In this document: positions 10,746 to 19,141 of the stretch, in pieces
How positions within the stretch are numbered: position 1 is the stretch's first letter
Layout: the number at the start of each line of letters is the position of its first letter
Assembly (NCBI GenBank): GCA_036937835.1
Contig: CM072863.1
Location: 8,438,001 to 8,502,000 of the forward strand
Direction of reading: 5' to 3'
Source: Pampus argenteus
Lineage: Eukaryota; Chordata; Actinopteri; Scombriformes; Stromateidae
DNA: 64,000 nt
Program-made: the position numbers and the translations under genes
Notes under the pieces: model-generated
Databases searched by the model: none
Told to the model about the DNA's origin: nothing
What the model saw: the letters and a program-made list of their open reading frames with translations, nothing else

Positions 10746-11675
10746 ATCACCTTCTGAATATTTTGTAAGTTTTATGGTCACACAATAGAGAACCATTATA
10801 AAATAATGTTATATAGCATCTTCCCTGTTCTCATCTTTTTTTATTTGCATCCCTAATGTGATGCCACTATCAGCATTGCCGAGGAATACCATGGAGCTGT
10901 AGCCTAGCAACAGAAGCAATCAGCCAATCATGTTCCAGGTCTAAGAGCCATTAGGGCTTTATTGCTAACAAGAACCATCATTTTTCAATAATATTTTTGA
11001 GTGTGTGATAACAATCAAATGTAATTTCAAAGAGTGTCATACTTCAAGAAATACAAGGTGGTGTTCGTTGCCACAAACCCAGTGACGGTGAGGAGAGTCG
11101 ACAGTGGGAGGGAGATTATAAACTTAAAGACACATGCAAATGTGACATTGAAGAGACAATTGTAGTCTAGGTTGATTAGTAACGTGCGTATGCAAATGCT
11201 TTGAAGGTGTATAGCCAGAGTACCAGACAGTACAAGGAGTCTTTGTGCTATTTCTTCAGTCTACTGAAAGGCCTGGGAAAAACTCATTACTGTAAATGTT
11301 TGGGAACATTTTCCATAAACAACAACTCTGACCTTCACAAGTCTCTGACAGATTTATATTCAGCAGAATAGCATTGATTCTCACTAATATTTAGTCAGTC
11401 TAAAGAACCTCCGATGACATACATACATGAATATCAGGAACCACATTTCCAACAGCTTGTGTGTGTTTAATAGAAAAAAAACCCCTATCTCTGAGGATCT
11501 CTGACCATTGTGCTTCCTGCCCTCTATTTATGTCGAACTTATATTCTCATACTGCATCAGAAAACGGACTGAAAGTCTTCTACAGTTGCAGACAATTTTA
11601 TCCCTGGAAGAGCTGTGACTCAACAGTGTTCCAGTCCTTTCTATGGTCTATCCTATTCATTTAAGGTCTTCACAT

Positions 11676-11687
11676 GCCATCTAGTGG
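11676..11687 (-). promoter_or_regulatory. CTCF-like motif
   Basis: The minus strand reads CCACTAGATGGCA, matching the CTCF core CCASYAGRKGGCR. It pairs with a second site 400 bp downstream in the same orientation. Confidence 0.4.
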
Positions 11688-11762
11688 ACAGAGCAATTAC
11701 AGCAGAAACAAACTTTGGCCACTGTTGCTCTGTTCTAGCATTTCACAAATACTTGAAAAACG

Positions 11763-11787
11763 TTTTATTTATTTATTTATTTATTTT
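11763..11787. repeat. (TTTA)n tract
   Basis: Five to six TTTA units in the nr1d4-faim2 intergenic region. Confidence 0.8.
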
Positions 11788-12074
11788 TAAAGTTCATAAT
11801 CGTCGTCTTTACCTTTTTTTTTGGGGAGTGGGGGGTTTAGCTGGTAAGGTTGGGAATTAACAGTGAGTGGGGCTTGTCTTGATGACAAGAAAAATCACTC
11901 TCACTCCAAGGCCATAACCAGGTGATAGAAGTTTGTAGAAAGTCTGCCACTTTTCTAGTCAAAGAAGCAAAAAGGACAAAACACAGGAAGTAACAGTTTT
12001 ACTACTTACCATGCGTCTGATACATACTTTATGTCTCTTCTAGTCCCATAAGGTACATTTTCTTGTCTTCGTCC

Positions 12075-12086
12075 GCCATCTAGTGG
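12075..12086 (-). promoter_or_regulatory. CTCF-like motif
   Basis: The minus strand reads CCACTAGATGGCGG, a full match to CCASYAGRKGGCRS. Confidence 0.45.
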
Positions 12087-12182
12087 AAAGAAGAAGGAAG
12101 ACAATAAGTAACTTTATTATTTATGTTTTATGGCCTGAGGACAGGAAGTAGCGGTTCAGTGACGAGTTCTAGGACACTAGAA

Positions 12183-12230
12183 TGTGTTTATTATGGCAGT
12201 AGATGTTCATCTACTGCCATAATAAACACA
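12183..12230. repeat. perfect inverted repeat (hairpin)
   Basis: Arms of 23 bp (12183-12205 and 12208-12230) are exact reverse complements around a 2-bp centre (TT). The arm starts TGTGTTTATTATGGCAG. No open frame or known element was recognised. The loop is too tight for a normal microRNA precursor. Confidence 0.9.
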
Positions 12231-12472
12231 TCAAATACATCAAAAAGTACTGAGTAGCCTACTACACAGCTTGAACATTAAAAACATTCACATATCTAAT
12301 TTTTTATGTTCAGAGCAGAAGGTATTAATGCATGTATCCAATTCAGGACTTGCACAGTCTTGTCTATATGCGTGAAATACAAAACTAGCCCTCCAGTTAC
12401 TTTAAAGGAAACATCCGGATTTTCAACCTGGGTCCCTATTTTCCCATCATTTTAGGTCTAAGTGACTAAACA

Positions 12473-13140
12473 TGAGAACTAGCCGCCTGTAGCATTATGG
12501 CTAACTGCAAAGGGATCTACATCCGGGTCAGCTTGCCTGCGGCTAAACTAACCTGGTTGTGCATATTCATCCGCGCATGCCAGTTTGTTTGTTGAGTCAG
12601 ACGTTCAACGCGTTTAGACTGTAAGGAATAATAATAAACCACAGCGACTGATAATCTCAAGAACTAGGCACCTGTAGCAGCATTATGGATACCTGCAATA
12701 GGACCTATATCTAGAGCAGCCTGCACATCAGTTTGTTTACAGCTGAGGCATCTCAGAGTCTGTAGAAGTGGACAACATTAGGTAGTAGTTACACAGCTGG
12801 GATTTTTCCACGGACACTAACCGATTTCTTGAGTATGGCAGCAACAGGTCCGACTATGCAGAAAAAGTTTCCTTCTTCTTCAGAAAAGAAGAGCAGTGAC
12901 CGCAGAAACACCAACAGTTTCTCTGAGGTAATGTTACACTGACTTGTCTTTTCTCTCCTGTTGTCTTTCTCCCTCCATTTCCTCTTTCATTTCCACACGA
13001 TAATATGTCATTGCACTTAGTTTTCTGTAGTTTCCTTACCGTCTAACCGCGGATGAATATGTCAACGGCTAGTTTAGCTGTCCCTGATATAGATCCCTCT
13101 GTAGTTAGCCACAATGCTGCTACAGGCCGCTAGTTCCTGT
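12473..13140. mobile_element. inverted-repeat interspersed element (non-autonomous, MITE/foldback-like)
   Basis: The left end (12473-12577) and right end (about 13046-13140) are imperfect inverted copies of each other. Both carry an AACTAGC..CCTGTAG..CATT..GGCTAACT core and end at CATATTCATCCGCG. A third, partial direct copy of the left core lies at about 12655-12740. The interior has a short ATG-initiated open stretch ending at a consensus donor. The class is unknown; target-site duplications were not resolved. Confidence 0.6.
12835..12927 (+). other. orphan exon-like open stretch inside the inverted-repeat element
   Basis: An ATG opens 31 codons (MAATGPTMQKKFPSSSEKK...) that run exactly to GAG followed by GTAATG, a plausible splice donor. 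The product is Lys/Ser-rich and unlike any family I can name. It may be the first exon of a decayed transposon gene, or chance. Confidence 0.2.
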
Positions 13141-13754
13141 GTTTAACGCTACTTCTATTGTCAAACACTTATAATAACAACCTGAGCCTGTCAGTATAAA
13201 AAAAAACAACCACGTTTAGTGGACGTACATTCAAAGGTCACTCAAGGCTGGTGCCGCACTAAAGGATTTTCAAATCCTGTGTGATTTAAAGAAGCTGGGG
13301 GATCACAGACATAACAACATTTTTAATCTTTCAATCATATGAATGTAAACACATGGTGATTCAGTAAAGATGCAGGACCACACACTTCGCGTTTATACAG
13401 AGACTTGGGCTCTCACAGAAACTCAAAACAACCAAACTTGCTGCTTACCGGTTGGTGACGTTTCCCAGTAGGCTTGCTCCTATTGGCTATTCGCTCAGTA
13501 TGTCATCGCTGTTAATTTCACACTACATGATTTCCAGTTTGATATTGACAGTGACATGACAATGGCCTCTTCTGAATACTCAACACTGTTTTTTGTTTTT
13601 TTTATCAAAGGATGCTAACTTCACCTGTCATCACAAGCGCTGCAACAGTTAGGCTGCAGTACCGTGTCTGACCACACACTGACAGACAATGAGCAGCCGC
13701 TACAAACAGGAGAGGCGCTGTTTCACACAATTGAGGAACTCAACAAAAACTGAA

Positions 13755-13815
13755 TCTATCAATCAAACTCAATTTATAAAAGCACCTTTCGTACAGATGA
13801 ATGCAATTCATGCTG
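13755..13815 (-). repeat. interspersed-repeat tail
   Basis: The reverse complement reads AAAGGTGCTTTTATAAATTGAG, resembling the 3' tail typical of many fish retroelements (...AAAGTGCTATATAAATAAA). Only a fragment is visible. Confidence 0.4.
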
Positions 13816-14863
13816 TTTTACAGATGACTGACAAGCTGAAGCTGATAATAATACAAAACAAAAGTAAACAGTAGAAACGATTTGAGACTAATGCACATTA
13901 AAATTAATAAAATATAATAAATACTGCCCAAATATTATAATCAAAAGCCAGGGTAAAGAGATAGGGTCTAAGTTTAAAAAGTTATTCAAGAATTTCTTAA
14001 GTTTCTATATTTATGTATTGTCGGAAAAATACAATAAATTGTATGTTTGGTAACAGAGAATGTAACAGTATAATTCAAATTAGATAAGTAGATCAAAGGT
14101 AGGTGCTTGCTGGTAAATCTCATTATTACTTATTGTATAGGTCATGTGTTTTCCTCCATAATGTTCTTAACTTACATCTCATTAGTCTAGTGTGCTTGTT
14201 ACTAAACCAGTGTCTTACACAAAAACATGATGTCATACGTGCGCTGGATGTTTTGTTTCTAAAAATAAAGATTACGTTAAAGTGACAAAAAAAAAAAAAA
14301 AGTACACCCAACTGTTGACTGTAGCTTTGATACACTGATACAACTATAAATCCAAAAGGCATGGCTGTGATGATCTACATTAAGTAAAAGGCAAAGGTTA
14401 ACAGGCATACATCATAAGCCGTCTTAAGTAATATCGAGTTATGTTGTTCGGTGAACATGTAAGTGTGTGTAAACAAATGAACATATACAGGGGTTGTTAC
14501 TTAGTTTTAATGATATATTTCTGTATAATACAATGATTATCAAATATCCCTTAGATCTATACCATCACCTTTCCTCTGACATGGAGCAAAATCATTATGC
14601 AATGCATATGTAATTCAGATATTTAAGTCCTTTTAGGTTTTCTGGTGAAGCACTAGGATGATTAACTGTCCTGGAAGACTGCTGAGAAGCTCTGTGCCAG
14701 CAAAGAGACATAAGCGAAACCCCTGTTAAGCAACAGCAGTGGTACAGTCTGGCGTCATCTCAGTGTTTTTGGACTATGTGGATATTGCTAGAACAGCCTC
14801 ATTAGGAAGAGGATAGGGGTGGCATCGGATCAGGGTTAGAGAGAGATTAACCACATGGAGGCC

Positions 14864-14870
14864 TATAAAG
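14864..14870 (+). promoter_or_regulatory. TATA box, faim2-like gene
   Basis: TATAAAG, 234 bp upstream of the start codon. It predicts transcription starting near 14895 and a 5'UTR of about 200 bases. Confidence 0.6.
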
Positions 14871-15033
14871 CTCCAGTGTAATCCTCACACTGGAGACAAA
14901 TTCAGAGCAGCAACTAAGAAACGGTTTGCTCGCAACTCGCAGTGTTTTGGACCACACTTACCCCCATCAGACAACGGAAGAAGAGCTGAAAATTTTCTTA
15001 TTTTGGATTTAAAAGAGAAAACATCTTAACCAG

Positions 15034-15041
15034 TGACGTCA
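15034..15041. promoter_or_regulatory. CRE (TGACGTCA) in the faim2-like 5' region
   Basis: A perfect palindromic CREB/ATF site, 57 bp before the start codon and inside the predicted 5'UTR. Confidence 0.55.
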
Positions 15042-15097
15042 GAATAGTTTGAACTCGCTCATCACGATCAAAACAAAGGAGCCAAAAGAGAAAAATC

Positions 15098-15112
15098 ATG
15101 AAAAAGGGAAAG
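15098..15112 (+). CDS. faim2: faim2 exon 1 (residues 1-5)
   Basis: Encodes MKKGK, with donor GTATGT. This tiny first exon is supported by the match to the MTQGK start of human FAIM2 and by phase 0 into exon 2. No other evidence fixes the start. Confidence 0.65.
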
Positions 15113-18051
15113 GTATGTTTTGAGTTTTTCTACCTTTTTATAGTTGTAGTGCAGCTAGATAATACATTGTGTTTTGATTGTTATAGATATAGACCAATGC
15201 TATTATTTATAATTTCCTGAATTTTATCATTTGAACTGTAATAGATGATAATTGAATTGATGTTGAATTTTCTAAATCTCCTACAATTAATGGAAATTAG
15301 ACATTATAAACTCATAGCTTCCAGTTTAGATGACAGATATGCAACTCTTTTAATGGCAACATCAGACAGGCTCAAAATCAAGCATAATCAATTAAATTAT
15401 TATGTAAAAATTAAAACATTTTATGATATTAGGTATGTCTTACAGAGGTCAATACATATCTCTTTATTTGGAACACTAATGTTATCTATGCTGCTGGCTA
15501 CCCAAAGATGGAGGACCCACAGACCCATACTAATCCTTTCAACTAGCCAAACATGGAGGCTCTTTTGTATGTTATGTAAAAAAGTGTCCTCATACTGCTC
15601 AGTAGAGTCTAATATATTATTGACTGTCATAGACAAATAATAAGTAAAAGGGAATTTGTGTTACCGTAGTTCATGTGTGGAAAAGCGAACAAGATGTTTT
15701 CAGGCTGTATACTGACTACTGTAAAGGATGATGTTTTTTATAAAGCTAAATGAAATTGCTAACCACACGTCTATCCCAGCAGGTGACCAACGACAATGAG
15801 CCGCCCACTTACCAGGAGGCGACTGCAGGTAAAAATCTGTTTCTTTGTGGGGTAACATTATGGATATTAAAAACTGGCTATCAAGTCTACACGTGTGTAG
15901 TATGTGCATTCTTTAGTTAATTAATTACTTTTTATTTTATTTTATGTCATTGCACATTTTTTTCATAAATAATCTAAATGTTTTTGAAAGTTATGGCTTA
16001 TCAAATGTGTGTTGAAAAGAACAACATATTTTAAACTGTAAATTAGTCCAATCTGACCTCTTGCATGGTGACTTTAATATGTCTGAATTGTACTGCAGGA
16101 TTATAAGACCTCAATTTCTACAAAGATCAACCTTCAAACGTCTGCCACCTTTCTTTCTTTCTCCAGGCTATGATGAGATGCAGGCCCAGTTTTCCTGGGA
16201 TGACAAGACCATCAGACGGACCTTCATCAGGAAGGTACAAACGCACTCAGCAGAACAAGTGATACCAGAAAAATAGATATATCAGTGACACTTTCATTGA
16301 CCTAGCTTTCCTAACATGCCCATACTCGCAGACTTTCTCTCAGGCTCTTGGAAGTGATTAAAACGATGTTCTCCGGCAGTTAGCATGTTTCAGTGTTTTT
16401 GTAATCCATACTGAGCTGTGTGTCTCCCTGCAGGTCTACGCCATCCTCATGGTTCAGCTGTTTGTGACTGTAGCAATTGTTGGTCTCTTCACATTTTGGT
16501 AACCACTCTGCTACTTCTACTGCAACGCTATACTACAACGTCTTGTTTTTACCACTTTGATCGGAACATAAAGTACTAATTGAATCCATTTATTTCTTGT
16601 CTCTCCAGCGCACCTGTGAGGTTTTTTATTCAGACTCATCCCGGCTTGTACATGGCATCTTAGTAAGTGAAAGCACACCATCACACCATAACGCATATTA
16701 TAGTGTCACCTTTTTCTATGACTTTATTTTTTACGTTTTGTATCATCCTTTTCTCTTTATTTGACAGTCTCATGTTCTTCGTCACCTATATTGCACTGTC
16801 CTGCTGTGGGGATCTAAGGTAATGTGTTTGTAAAGTAAATAACAGAAGAAATATACATAAAAGGCAACTACTGGATACACATTTATGAAATTAAGTTATG
16901 ACAATGTGGATTTTCCTTTCCTAAATGTACCTAAACAGACGGCAGTTTCCCTGGAACATCATTTTGTTAGTTCTCTTTGTAAGTACTCCTCAATATGAAA
17001 GCAGCACATTATGGTTGAATACAGTTACTCTTTACTCAACATATAGCCTAACTGTGGTCTTCTTTCTGTACCGTTTCCCTTGCAGACTTTGAGCATGGCC
17101 TTCATGATGGGATTTGTGTCAAGGTAAGAACATATTGTGATGTAGTTGTGTTGTTTGAGACATTGGTTTCAACTCATCTAAGCCTTAGTTTAATGTTTTC
17201 TCATTTTTCAGCTTTTACAACACCAAGTCAGTGGTTCTCTGTTTGGGAATCACATCTCTGGTGTGTCTTTCCGTCACCATCTTCAGCTTCCAGAGCAAGG
17301 TAAGAAATATTCCAACCGTTCTCATAGAAAAAGACAGATTTTTGTTATAATTGAATAAATCCATCACATATCTTTTTCTTCTCTTGCCTGTTGGCAGATT
17401 GACATCACATCCTATCAGGGAGTGCTGTTTTCTTTGTGTATGGTCATGCTTCTATGCGCCATCACCATCTCCATTGTCGTCCCCTTTGGATATGTAAGTT
17501 CACCACCTGCCGCTGCCGCTTCGAGCACCATCCGATCAGTACACACCTTTCTAGAAGCAGTTAAATATAGCTAGAGTAAAACAACAGTTGCAGGTTAATG
17601 CCTCAGGTGTTGTATTTGAGTGTGTCTTAATGAGAAAGGATTAAAGTCACAGATAATCTAGCAAAGCACTGCACTTATATCTTAAATAAGCACCCTGCTG
17701 TTCTCCTTAACAGTGTTTTGTAATGTGCTTTTTCTACAGATTCCCTGGTTACATGCCATTTATGCTGTGATGGGAGCCATCGTCTTTACTCTGGTTAGAA
17801 TCAAATTTTCAAAACCAAAAAAAGAAAAAAAAAAATCATCCCACTGAATATATTTTCTGTTTCATGTACTGAATTTCTTTCTGCATCTGTCTCTGCTACA
17901 GTTCCTGGCGTTTGACACTCAGTTGTTGTTGGGTAGCAAGCGCTTCGCCATAAGTCCAGAGGAGTATGTCTTTGCCACACTCAACATCTACCTGGACATT
18001 ATTTACCTGTTCAGCTTCTTGCTACAGATCATGGGAGGTGGCCGTGAGTGA
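15098..18051 (+). CDS. faim2: Lifeguard/TMBIM family protein, FAIM2-like (12 coding exons, 254 aa)
   Basis: Multi-pass BI-1-family membrane protein. FAIM2 (Lifeguard 2) blocks Fas-triggered apoptosis in neurons. Coding exons: 15098-15112, 15783-15828, 16167-16234, 16434-16498, 16609-16662, 16768-16818, 16939-16978, 17086-17123, 17212-17299, 17398-17493, 17740-17793, 17902-18051; all GT-AG and in phase. The N-terminus MKKGK resembles human FAIM2 (MTQGK), and a PPTY motif (12-15) matches its PPSY. Hydrophobic segments lie at about 44-65, 78-96, 104-124, 132-152, 162-186, 190-213 and 227-249. The family aspartates are D210 (FDTQLL) and D237 (YLDIIYLF). The core (CLGITSLVCLSVTIFSFQ, ISPEEYVFATLNIYLDII) fits FAIM2 better than TMBIM1 or GRINA. 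It is shorter than human FAIM2 (316 aa) because the proline-rich N-terminal linker is almost absent. The fish paralogue (a or b) cannot be decided. Confidence 0.87.
15783..15828 (+). CDS. faim2: faim2 exon 2 (residues 6-20)
   Basis: Encodes VTNDNEPPTYQEATA, with the PPxY WW-domain ligand. The acceptor is a tandem CAGCAG, so one extra Gln could be added by using the upstream AG. Confidence 0.75.
16167..16234 (+). CDS. faim2: faim2 exon 3 (residues 21-43)
   Basis: Encodes GYDEMQAQFSWDDKTIRRTF and IRK, the conserved W-DD..RR.F.RK entry to the first membrane helix. Confidence 0.9.
16434..16498 (+). CDS. faim2: faim2 exon 4 (residues 44-64)
   Basis: First membrane segment, VYAILMVQLFVTVAIVGLFT; donor GTAACC, phase 2. 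Confidence 0.9.
16609..16662 (+). CDS. faim2: faim2 exon 5 (residues 65-82)
   Basis: Loop and start of the second membrane segment, APVRFFIQTHPGLYMAS; donor GTAAGT. Confidence 0.88.
16768..16818 (+). CDS. faim2: faim2 exon 6 (residues 83-99)
   Basis: Second membrane segment, YLMFFVTYIALSCCGDL; donor GTAATG, phase 2. Confidence 0.88.
16939..16978 (+). CDS. faim2: faim2 exon 7 (residues 100-113)
   Basis: RRQFPWNIILLVLF, the conserved FPWN motif entering membrane segment 3; donor GTAAGT. Confidence 0.88.
17086..17123 (+). CDS. faim2: faim2 exon 8 (residues 114-125)
   Basis: TLSMAFMMGFVS, the rest of membrane segment 3; donor GTAAGA, phase 2. Confidence 0.88.
17212..17299 (+). CDS. faim2: faim2 exon 9 (residues 126-155)
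   Basis: Membrane segment 4, with LCLGITSLVCLSVTIFSFQ, close to human FAIM2; donor GTAAGA. Confidence 0.9.
17398..17493 (+). CDS. faim2: faim2 exon 10 (residues 156-187)
   Basis: Membrane segment 5: IDITSYQGVLFSLCMVMLLC and on to VVPFGY; donor GTAAGT. Confidence 0.9.
17740..17793 (+). CDS. faim2: faim2 exon 11 (residues 188-205)
   Basis: IPWLHAIYAVMGAIVFTL, membrane segment 6; donor GTTAGA, a non-consensus +3 base. Confidence 0.88.
17902..18051 (+). CDS. faim2: faim2 exon 12 and stop (residues 206-254)
   Basis: Contains both family aspartates (FDTQLLLG and NIYLDIIYLF) and ends MGGGRE followed by TGA at 18049-18051. The RE ending matches human FAIM2 (TNRE). Confidence 0.92.
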   Translation, partial: FLAFDTQLLLGSKRFAISPEEYVFATLNIYLDIIYLFSFLLQIMGGGRE

Positions 18052-18915
18052 AAAACATTCGCTTTTCAACCAACTCAACATCCAACATCTTGGATTTGTT
18101 TAGATCATGAACCAGATATCAGCAGGGCTATTTTAATGAATTACCACTTTTACCTTTTTCCCCCTTTTTTGTTAGTGCATCAGACCTGTGTAAGCAAAGA
18201 GAGAGCTGTCTGTTGGTTCTTAGCGTTTGATTATGTAATATTGTGTATAAGCTGGTTGGTTTTGTCACTATGCCCTGACATAGCCCCTGTTCTTCACTGT
18301 AGTCTGGCCATTCCTATTTATCTGTTGTTGTTTTTTTTTGCTCTGGGTCCATTGAGACTCGCACCATATTACAGGTTGTGTGTTTTAGCAGCCATTACAC
18401 TCATATGTGAGTGCAGAGTATGATCAGCTTCCGCGGCTACATGATCCCTCTGTTTATCCATCACCGAACCATAAAAAGAAATTCAAGAAATTTGCACTTT
18501 CAAGCTCAGCAGGGTTGAGTTTGTTTTAGTAGCCGACTGTTTCACAAGCAATGTAGAAAACAGTTTGTTTTATACTTGTTTTTGTATGCACATCGTTATA
18601 GATTTAAAGCGTGAAAAGCATGAACCGGTGGGTTTCAACGAAGACACACAGTTCAATCACAGGAAAGGAAAGCGTGTGTATAAGCTTACAATAATTATAT
18701 ATAATTAGAGATCAGTTGCAATTTCAATTGTGGCTTTAATGTGGCCTTTGGAGCGTGATAGTTGAATGTTATGTTATGTTATGTTAATGATCTGAATGTG
18801 AGAACTAAAAGTTTTGATGGAGGAAAAAAATGGACCTGATATATTTTCAGACACAATGAGATGTGTATATTTTATTCTGTCATTATTTAAATAAAACTGT
18901 CTCATGAACAGCACC
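18052..18915 (+). other. faim2: faim2 3'UTR
   Basis: About 0.86 kb of AT-rich sequence ending after AATAAA at 18890-18895. It includes a short TGTTA tandem (about 18768-18787). The 95-codon open frame at 18136-18423 lies in this UTR and has no family likeness. Confidence 0.6.
18890..18895 (+). terminator. faim2: polyadenylation signal, faim2
   Basis: AATAAA about 840 bases after the stop codon, followed by T/G-containing sequence. Confidence 0.55.
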
Positions 18916-19135
18916 GTCCCTTGCATATGTAATTGATACATGTGGTGGTAATTATAATTGGGTATTAATAATGATTTCCTAACAGCTGTGCCATTACACA
19001 GGTCCCGGTTTTGAATCAGATTGTGTGTGTAGTTTACATTTTCTCCTCGTGTTTCCTCCCACAATCTAAAGACAAGCAGTGAGTGTGCATAAGATAAATT
19101 AAATACACATTTCAGCTTTTCATTGAAACAAGGCT

Positions 19136-19141
19136 TTTATT
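19136..19141 (-). terminator. rbms2: polyadenylation signal, rbms2 (distal)
   Basis: The plus strand TTTATT is AATAAA on the minus strand. It is the most distal good signal after the rbms2 stop before the faim2 3' end. Nearer candidates exist (for example around 19561 and 22187), so shorter transcripts are possible. Confidence 0.4.

Larger units (their letters stand above)
10750..14860. other. intergenic region nr1d4-faim2
   Basis: 4.1 kb with no supported gene. It contains two CTCF-like motifs, a TTTA tandem tract, a perfect hairpin, a large inverted-repeat element and an interspersed-repeat tail, each listed separately. The rest is AT-rich, with nothing recognisable. Confidence 0.7.

Noticed and set aside
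12183..12230. microRNA precursor
   Set aside because: The loop is only 2 nt and the pairing is perfect; this does not look like a Drosha substrate.
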